Origin: Ruminococcus sp.
GTDB taxonomy: Bacteria; Bacillota; Clostridia; Oscillospirales; Acutalibacteraceae
Direction of reading: 5' to 3'
Assembly: GCA_003521625.1 (NCBI GenBank)
Contig: DPHV01000009.1
Location: 1 to 10,040 of the forward strand
DNA: 10,040 bases
Of the stretch, positions 5,525-10,040 are shown in pieces. Position 1 is the stretch's first letter; the number at the start of each line of letters is the position of its first letter. Position numbers and translations under genes: made by a program. The notes under the pieces are model-generated. The model was not told the origin of the DNA and made no database searches. It saw only the letters and a list, made by a program, of their open reading frames with translations.

Positions 5525-7750
5525 ATGAAACGACTGTTGGCAACGGTGGGACTTACTTATCTTTCCGTGCTTTCAGCCGTTTTTTATTTTGCAAACGGCA
5601 CGTTTACTAATATTATTATTATTCTGTCGGCGCTGTCTGCTTTTGTAGGAATATTCTTTAAAGTAATTAAAAATAAAATCAGGATAAACAAGTCACTTTC
5701 AGATTTATTGATCACTGTCGGCTTAACCTCGTTTGCCGCTTGCATCGCTATAATTCTGTATTCGAATTTTATTTATGAACCTGTTATTGTCAATTATTCT
5801 GATAAAGAATTAAATATTGAGGGATATATCAGCGAAGAGATTCAGAAAAACGAAAACAGCTATGTTTATATAATCTCCGCCGATAAAATCAACAGCAACA
5901 GCGAAAACGTAAAAATCAGACTGATTTCAAGAGTTGACTTGAAGTGCGAGGATTTTGACCGTATAGATGCAAAATTTACTGTAAGCAAAGCAGAAAATGG
6001 CTACAATTTAAGCAAAGGAATTTACCTTACTGCATTTTATGACGAGGAAAACGATAGCTTTGAATCAATGGGTGAAAAGCAATTTTCCTTGTACAGCATT
6101 GCAGTCAACGTAAGAAAAGCTATGAAAAGCTCGCTCGATGCCCTGTTGCCTGAAAATACTTCGTCGCTCTGCAAGGCTGTTTTGCTTGGCGACAAACAGG
6201 CACTTCCTTATGATATAAAAGATGACTTTTCAAAGGCGGGTACAAGCTTTCTGATAGTCGTTTCGGGAATGCACTTGTCCATAATAGCAGGTTTTATCTT
6301 ATTTCTTTTAAAGAATATAATTAAAAACAGATATGCTCTTGCTTCTATTATATTAGCAATAGTATTCTGCTTTATGGCGGTAACGGGCTTTACACCGTCA
6401 GTTGTCCGTTCGGGAATTATGTTGATTCTCACATATTGTTCAAAAGCCGTTTTCAGACGTACTGACGGACTTAATTCCCTCGGAACAGCGGCAATTGTAC
6501 TTACTCTGCTCAATCCGTTTGCAGTCGGCGACATAGGAATGCTGTTGTCATTTTCTGCAACGGCAGGAATAGTTCTCTGGGCAAATAAAATTGAAATCTT
6601 TTTATCCCGAAAGCTTCGCTTAACAGGAAAAAATAAATTAATCAGAGGAGCGTTAAATCTTATTTCTGTTTCATTGTCGGCATCGCTATGGATAATTCCG
6701 ATTACGACAATTGCGTTCCACAGGGTATCGCCTTTTGTTGTGTTGACAGCATTCTTTGCCGAGCCGATTGTAAGTGTTATCCTGATTTGTGCAATGCTTG
6801 CGTCACTGCTTTATCTCTGCCCCGTAATTTCATTTTTCGCCTATATATTTGCGCTTGGAGCAGACGTTTTCGGCAATCTGCTTTTGCGGATAATTTCGCT
6901 GTTTGCCTCAATACCTTATTCCTGCGTAAATTCCGACAAGCCGTACTTTTACCTCTGGCTGATTTTTACGGCTTTGTTGGTCGTAATCGGATATGCCATA
7001 AAGGCAAAGGGTTTTTATGTGCGTTGTGCAGTTACTGCGTCTGCGGTAGTGCTGACAGTCGGCTGGGCTGTTTATGCGATAATCGGGAATAACTCTGCAA
7101 CACTCAAAATCTACAATGTCGGAAGCGGCGTTACTGCCTCGGTTGAGTGCGGCAGTAATATTTCGTTCATTTCCTGCGGAGGAGCAAACAGCAGCGCATA
7201 TCAGATAATTGAAGATATTTCAGGAGATTTTTCATCAATTGACAGCATTATAATTCCAAATACGAAATTAAAATACTCAAAATATCTCCCTCAACTGATG
7301 TCTGAATTTGACGTATCTAATATTTTGGTATATGATAATAACACCGATAAAAAATCGCTTAAAAAATACGGCGGCAAAATAGATACTTTCAGCGGTGACT
7401 GCCATTTTACAATAAATCTCAACTCGCTTACTACTCTTGAGGTGATTAACATTGATTCGGTTACATATCAATATTTAAACATAAACGGCAGTACGGTCTT
7501 GTTTGTTACGAGTAAGTCGGATATTGCAAAGCTCCCCGAAAAGTACAGAACGTGCGATTATCTTCTTGTTGATTCAAACGTAAAAAACAGCAATCTGCTT
7601 TCTTGCAAAAACGTGATTTTTTCGGGTGATAAGAATTTGCTCGAAAGCAAATATAATTCCATTAAAGAAATAATTGACAATATTTATACAACCTCCGACG
7701 GCGTTGCGGAGCTTGTATTCAGTGGAGGTTCAAATGTCAAAGATAAGTGA
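5525..7750 (+). CDS. comEC: ComEC/Rec2 DNA uptake channel with degenerate C-terminal domain
   Basis: ComEC forms the membrane channel through which single-stranded DNA enters during natural transformation. The protein (741 aa from the ATG at 5525) has two or three N-terminal membrane segments, an OB-like extracellular region (about 98-175; IEGYISEEIQKNENSYVYII), the polytopic competence core (about 210-515) and a soluble C-terminal domain (about 520-741). Core hallmarks are LCKAVLLGDKQALP, AGTSFLIVVSGMH (238-250) and FTPSVVRSGIMLIL; the usual SHLLAVSG histidine is Phe here. The C-terminal part resembles the metallo-beta-lactamase domain of full-length ComEC (YNVGSG near 530, FISCGG), but the SHxHxDH-type metal motif is replaced by IPNTKLKYSKYL (577-588), so nuclease activity there is doubtful. 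The 3' end overlaps holA by 17 nt. No comEA is nearby. Identity is firm; competence of this organism is not shown. Confidence 0.93.
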   Translation: MKRLLATVGLTYLSVLSAVFYFANGTFTNIIIILSALSAFVGIFFKVIKNKIRINKSLSDLLITVGLTSFAACIAIILYSNFIYEPVIVNYSDKELNIEGYISEEIQKNENSYVYIISADKINSNSENVKIRLISRVDLKCEDFDRIDAKFTVSKAENGYNLSKGIYLTAFYDEENDSFESMGEKQFSLYSIAVNVRKAMKSSLDALLPENTSSLCKAVLLGDKQALPYDIKDDFSKAGTSFLIVVSGMHLSIIAGFILFLLKNIIKNRYALASIILAIVFCFMAVTGFTPSVVRSGIMLILTYCSKAVFRRTDGLNSLGTAAIVLTLLNPFAVGDIGMLLSFSATAGIVLWANKIEIFLSRKLRLTGKNKLIRGALNLISVSLSASLWIIPITTIAFHRVSPFVVLTAFFAEPIVSVILICAMLASLLYLCPVISFFAYIFALGADVFGNLLLRIISLFASIPYSCVNSDKPYFYLWLIFTALLVVIGYAIKAKGFYVRCAVTASAVVLTVGWAVYAIIGNNSATLKIYNVGSGVTASVECGSNISFISCGGANSSAYQIIEDISGDFSSIDSIIIPNTKLKYSKYLPQLMSEFDVSNILVYDNNTDKKSLKKYGGKIDTFSGDCHFTINLNSLTTLEVINIDSVTYQYLNINGSTVLFVTSKSDIAKLPEKYRTCDYLLVDSNVKNSNLLSCKNVIFSGDKNLLESKYNSIKEIIDNIYTTSDGVAELVFSGGSNVKDK
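7723..7729 (+). promoter_or_regulatory. ribosome binding site that fixes the holA start
   Basis: TGGAGGT lies inside the end of comEC, 4-5 bases before the ATG at 7734. No such site precedes the longer in-frame start at 7674, so holA is taken to begin at 7734 and to be translationally coupled to comEC. Confidence 0.8.
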
Positions 7751-8777
7751 ATCCGAACTAAAAAAACAGATAAAGGCAAGACAGTTCTCGCCGATTTACG
7801 TAATCTACGGTACAGAGCAGATGTTTGTGCGCCGTTATTCGGAACAGCTTGCAAACGCCGTAACGGGGAAAAATCCATCGGACTTCAATTTTCATAAATT
7901 CAGCGGAGATATAAACCTCGATGATTTTGCGGCGTCACTTCAGATTGTGCCGTTTATGAGCGAGTACAACTGCGTTTTCGTTTCGGACATATTTTTTGAT
8001 ATTATGGACGCAGATTCGCTTGCACGATTCAAAGAAATCACCGACAAAACGGTTGATACAACGGTGCTGATAATTTCAATGCCGACCTACGTCCCGTCAA
8101 AAAACAGCGCCGCTTTCAAGTCGCTTGTAAAAAGAGCCGAGAAAAACGGCTCAGTATGCGAATTTAACAAGCTCAATCAGTCAATGCTTGAACGCTATAT
8201 TGCAAAGTGGGCAAATGAAAACGGCAAGATGATTTCGCACGTCAATGCGGCAAAGTTGATTTCTTACTGCGGCGATGACCTCAATCTTCTTAAGAATGAA
8301 CTTGCAAAAATCTGTGCCTATGCAAAGGGCGAGGAGGTCACTTTACAGGATATAGAAAAGCTTGCAACGCAAAATCTTGAAACAAAAATATTTGCACTAT
8401 CCGATGCGGTATTGAACGGAAACGGCGACAAGGCATTTAGCACGCTCGACTTGCTTTTTTATCAACGTGAGGAGCCTGTTATGATGTTGTATGTTTTGTC
8501 AGCTTCGTATGTTGATGCCTACAGAATCAGGGTAGCGGATGAATGCGGTGTGCTCAAAGATAACGTTGCAAAAGATTTTGAATACAAAAACAGAGCATTC
8601 ACATTGGAAAAAGCACGTAAGGCAACGGCAAAAGTTTCAACCGAGGCTTTGAGAAAGAGCCTTGACCTGCTTGTAGAAGCCGACATAAAATTCAAAAGCT
8701 CATCGGTGAACGCAAGGCTCTGTATGGAACAGCTCATAGCTCAATTGTTGCTTGTTGCAAGGGAGGGCAGGATTTAG
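7734..8777 (+). CDS. holA: DNA polymerase III subunit delta
   Basis: This 347-aa protein is the delta subunit of the clamp loader, which opens the beta sliding clamp and loads it onto primed DNA. The N-terminus carries the family signature FSPIYVIYGTEQMFVRRY (residues 18-35), matching the degenerate AAA+ first strand followed by the helix that contacts the clamp. A later segment LISYCGDDLNLLKNELAKICAYA, then IFALSDAVLNGNGDKAFSTLDLL, is typical of the middle and lid domains. The C-terminal collar includes ADIKFKSSSVNARLCMEQLIAQLLL. There is no Walker A motif, as expected for delta. The length is normal. comEC-holA adjacency is widespread in Firmicutes (for example Bacillus subtilis, where rpsT lies close by); here rnmV follows directly in place of rpsT. 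Confidence 0.93.
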   Translation: MSKISESELKKQIKARQFSPIYVIYGTEQMFVRRYSEQLANAVTGKNPSDFNFHKFSGDINLDDFAASLQIVPFMSEYNCVFVSDIFFDIMDADSLARFKEITDKTVDTTVLIISMPTYVPSKNSAAFKSLVKRAEKNGSVCEFNKLNQSMLERYIAKWANENGKMISHVNAAKLISYCGDDLNLLKNELAKICAYAKGEEVTLQDIEKLATQNLETKIFALSDAVLNGNGDKAFSTLDLLFYQREEPVMMLYVLSASYVDAYRIRVADECGVLKDNVAKDFEYKNRAFTLEKARKATAKVSTEALRKSLDLLVEADIKFKSSSVNARLCMEQLIAQLLLVAREGRI

Positions 8778-9377
8778 TTGCTGAAAATCAAAGAGGCAGT
8801 AATTGTTGAGGGAAGATACGACAAAATCAAGCTTTTCTCACTGATTGATGCGCCGATAATTGAAACCAACGGCTTTCGTGTGTTCTCCGATAAGGAAAAG
8901 CAGAACCTGATTCGACAGATTGCCGATGCAAGAGGAATACTCATCTTAACCGACAGCGACTCGGCAGGTTTTGTAATACGCAATTTTCTGAAAGGCGTTG
9001 TCGATAAATCAAAGATAAAGCATTGCTACATTCCGCAGATTGAGGGCAAGGAAAAGCGCAAAGCGCAAAAAGGCAAGGAGGGACTTCTCGGAGTAGAGGG
9101 AGTTACTGACGAGGTCATAATCAACGCCATACGCAAAAGCGGAGCAACAATTATAGGTGAAAACAATATAAAAGAAAACGAAATCAAAAAATCCGATTTA
9201 TTTTACCTCGGACTTACAGGTGCAGAAAATGCTGAAAAAAACAGGAAAAAGCTTTTAAAACACCTCAATATGCCAACCTACCTTACAACCAACGCAATGC
9301 TTACCGCACTCAATTGTTTATATTCTCTTGAAGAATTAAAAGACTTGTTAGAAGAAATAGGAATTTTGCATTATTGA
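8778..9377 (+). CDS. rnmV: ribonuclease M5-like TOPRIM/DUF4093 protein
   Basis: This 199-aa protein resembles ribonuclease M5, the TOPRIM-domain enzyme that matures 5S rRNA in low-GC Gram-positives. The N-terminal TOPRIM motifs are clear: VIVEGRYD (8-15, catalytic Glu 11) and ILTDSDSAG (56-64, Asp 59 and 61). APIIETNGF (25-33) and GLLGVEGV (near 102-109) match conserved RNase M5 segments; the C-terminal half (YLGLTGAENAEKNRKKLLKHL) matches the DUF4093 region. The start is TTG at 8778, directly after the holA stop codon, with GGAGGG at 8762-8767 and AGGA at 8769-8772 as possible ribosome binding sites. No ATG is available near the conserved N-terminus, so TTG is well supported. A likely rRNA promoter cluster lies 500 bp downstream, which fits the role. 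Distinguishing true M5 from a paralogue would need a tree. Confidence 0.88.
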   Translation: MLKIKEAVIVEGRYDKIKLFSLIDAPIIETNGFRVFSDKEKQNLIRQIADARGILILTDSDSAGFVIRNFLKGVVDKSKIKHCYIPQIEGKEKRKAQKGKEGLLGVEGVTDEVIINAIRKSGATIIGENNIKENEIKKSDLFYLGLTGAENAEKNRKKLLKHLNMPTYLTTNAMLTALNCLYSLEELKDLLEEIGILHY

Positions 9378-9389
9378 TTTTGAATAATC

Positions 9390-9419
9390 CACCGTCTTTA
9401 GCCAAAACTAAAGGCGGTG
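9390..9419 (+). promoter_or_regulatory. hairpin burying the Shine-Dalgarno site of the CmpB-like gene
   Basis: CACCGTCTTTAG (9390-9401) pairs with CTAAAGGCGGTG (9408-9419) over 12 bp with a single T-G wobble and a 6-base loop. The right arm contains the Shine-Dalgarno sequence AAGGCGGTGAT (9411-9421), which matches the ideal AAGGAGGTGAT at 10 of 11 bases and lies 9 bases (from GG) before the TTG at 9427. Folding would block initiation. The tail (ATTTATATT) is a poor T-tract, so a weak terminator is possible but less likely. Confidence 0.6.
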
Positions 9420-9426
9420 ATTTATA

Positions 9427-9813
9427 TTGAAAGGCATTAAGGATGACTGCATTTTATTCTCAATCGGCGGTATAGGCTACGCATTACTTGAAATTATCTG
9501 GCGAGGAAAAACACATTGGTCAATGGCAGTAACAGGAGGAGCGTGTTTTGTATCGCTTTTTAAGTTTTACGAAAAACATAAAAAGATGAAAATGCCAGCA
9601 AAGTGTATAATAGGCAGTGCAATAATAACTTCACTTGAATTTTGTTGCGGGTGTATAGTCAATCTTAAATATAAGCTCAACGTGTGGGACTATTCAAAAT
9701 GCCGTTTAAATATAAAGGGACAGATTTGCCCGTTCTACAGTATGCTTTGGGCGTTTTTATGCATTCCCGTAAGCGTCTTGTGCAAAAAGCTTTCAGACAT
9801 AAAATCTGACTGA
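9427..9813 (+). CDS. small CmpB-family (putative ABC transporter type IV) membrane protein
   Basis: This 128-aa polytopic membrane protein resembles the 'putative ABC-transporter type IV' family (CmpB-like), common and uncharacterised in Clostridia. Supporting segments are IGGIGYALLEIIWRGKTHWSMAVTGG (about 13-38, quoted in two parts by position: glycine-rich helix, then WRGKTHWSM) and WDYSKCRLNIKGQICPFYS, a family signature near residues 86-104. Four hydrophobic helices fall near 7-24, 33-47, 58-79 and 101-118. It is at the short end for the family. The start is TTG at 9427, with a near-perfect Shine-Dalgarno site; the next methionine (residue 32) would remove the first helix. A strong stem hides the binding site, so translation may be conditional. 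No transporter partners are nearby. The family call is moderately sure; transport function is unproven. Confidence 0.75.
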   Translation: MKGIKDDCILFSIGGIGYALLEIIWRGKTHWSMAVTGGACFVSLFKFYEKHKKMKMPAKCIIGSAIITSLEFCCGCIVNLKYKLNVWDYSKCRLNIKGQICPFYSMLWAFLCIPVSVLCKKLSDIKSD

Positions 9814-9857
9814 TAAAAATTATATTGAAAAAAGTCGAAGAAAATAAGAAAAAGGGG

Positions 9858-9886
9858 TTGCAAAAGGGAGAGAAGTTTGATATAAT
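9858..9886 (+). promoter_or_regulatory. tandem promoter P1 of a probable stable RNA operon
   Basis: TTGCAA (9858-9863) and a perfect TATAAT (9881-9886) are 17 bases apart, with an A-rich stretch upstream. The start point would be near 9893. The context AAAAAGGGGTTG-CAAAAG is repeated almost exactly at P2 about 104 bases downstream. Confidence 0.75.
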
Positions 9887-9896
9887 AACGTACGTT
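9887..9896. repeat. 10-bp palindrome at the P1 start point
   Basis: AACGTACGTT is a perfect palindrome that begins just after the P1 -10 box and spans the predicted start point. Such placement could serve a repressor, but a single 10-bp palindrome may also be chance. Confidence 0.4.
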
Positions 9897-9932
9897 GCTG
9901 AAAAAGACGGCGTGAAAACAGAAAACCTCAAA

Positions 9933-9951
9933 AAAGTTTTTAGAAAACTTT
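9933..9951. repeat. A/T palindrome upstream of P2 (UP-element-like)
   Basis: AAAGTTTT (9933-9940) and AAAACTTT (9944-9951) are perfect inverted repeats around TAG. They lie about 10-30 bases upstream of the P2 -35 box, covering the -40 to -60 region where UP elements bind the alpha subunit of RNA polymerase. Alternating A- and T-tracts fit that role; a hairpin in the P1 transcript is also possible. Confidence 0.5.
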
Positions 9952-9961
9952 AAAAAAGGGG

Positions 9962-9990
9962 TTGACAAAAGCAAAAGGCTGTTGTATAAT
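9962..9990 (+). promoter_or_regulatory. tandem promoter P2 of a probable stable RNA operon
   Basis: A perfect TTGACA (9962-9967) and a perfect TATAAT (9985-9990) are 17 bases apart, with an A/T-tract region just upstream. The start point would be near 9997. Full consensus, tandem arrangement and absence of a downstream coding start before the edge all favour an rRNA (or tRNA) operon. Confidence 0.88.
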
Positions 9991-9996
9991 AGCTCT

Positions 9997-10040
9997 TGCA
10001 CTGTTGAGATTGCGGTAGCGAGAAATCAAAGCCAAAACGT
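9997..10040 (+). other. start of a transcribed leader, probably rRNA, cut by the window edge
   Basis: The 44 bases after P2 contain no ribosome binding site followed by a start codon, and I recognise no mature 16S or tRNA sequence. They are best read as the 5' leader of a transcript whose gene lies beyond the edge. The rRNA assignment is inferred from promoter architecture only. Confidence 0.4.

Noticed and set aside
6688..7092. A 134-codon plus-strand open frame in a second frame within comEC.
   Set aside because: Cysteine-rich, low-plausibility translation wholly inside the conserved membrane core of ComEC, with no family resemblance.
9793..9809. Inverted repeat TCAGA...TCTGA at the end of the CmpB-like gene as a terminator.
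   Set aside because: Only 5 bp, AT-containing stem and no T-tract follows on the plus strand.
9825..9953. A 42-codon open frame beginning at TTG 9825 and ending at TAA 9951, with a lysine-rich, protein-like translation.
   Set aside because: It runs straight through P1, has no ribosome binding site and no ATG, and the strand is A/G-rich with few T residues, so stop codons are rare by chance.

Overview
The window reads as ordinary chromosome of a low-GC Gram-positive, most likely a Clostridia member of the Oscillospiraceae/Ruminococcaceae kind. This is inferred from the gene set (a Clostridia-type DUF512 protein with PDZ and CX3CX2C, a four-cysteine L32, an RNase M5-like DUF4093 protein, a short CmpB-like membrane protein), strong AGGAGG-type ribosome binding sites, consensus TTGACA/TATAAT promoters and very AT-rich intergenic DNA. 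All ten recognised genes lie on the plus strand. I see no mobile element, CRISPR array, phage gene, toxin-antitoxin pair or defence island.

Layout. Positions 1-202 are AT-rich and carry no gene I can support; the left edge holds a GC-rich hairpin and a possible promoter pointing left out of the window. A perfect consensus promoter (203-231) drives yceD (DUF177) and rpmF (ribosomal protein L32), and a rho-independent terminator follows. A second promoter drives a tight cluster: a DUF512 radical-SAM-like protein, der (double GTPase for 50S assembly) and plsY (acyl-phosphate:glycerol-3-phosphate acyltransferase). A third promoter precedes a run of closely spaced genes: a HIT/HINT-type nucleotide hydrolase, an APRT-like phosphoribosyltransferase, comEC (DNA uptake channel), holA (DNA polymerase III delta subunit, overlapping comEC by 17 nt), rnmV (RNase M5-like, TTG start abutting the holA stop) and, after a hairpin that buries its ribosome binding site, a small CmpB-family membrane protein. 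The last ~200 bases hold two tandem strong promoters, the second perfect in both boxes and preceded by an A/T-tract UP-like element. No coding sequence follows before the edge, so a stable RNA operon, most likely rRNA, probably begins just outside.

How the genes fit together. The theme is growth: ribosome parts and assembly (L32, YceD, Der, RNase M5-like enzyme and probably rRNA), lipid synthesis (PlsY), replication (HolA) and nucleotide salvage. ComEC is the accessory function, and its C-terminal metallo-beta-lactamase-like domain appears to have lost its metal ligands.

Nothing here convinces me of an undescribed system. The best leads are the degenerate ComEC C-terminal domain, the hairpin occluding a near-perfect Shine-Dalgarno site before the CmpB-like gene, and the tandem promoters with their symmetric elements at the right edge. 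Three of the ten genes use non-ATG starts (GTG, TTG, TTG), and the true starts of yceD, comEC and holA lie downstream of the longest possible start.
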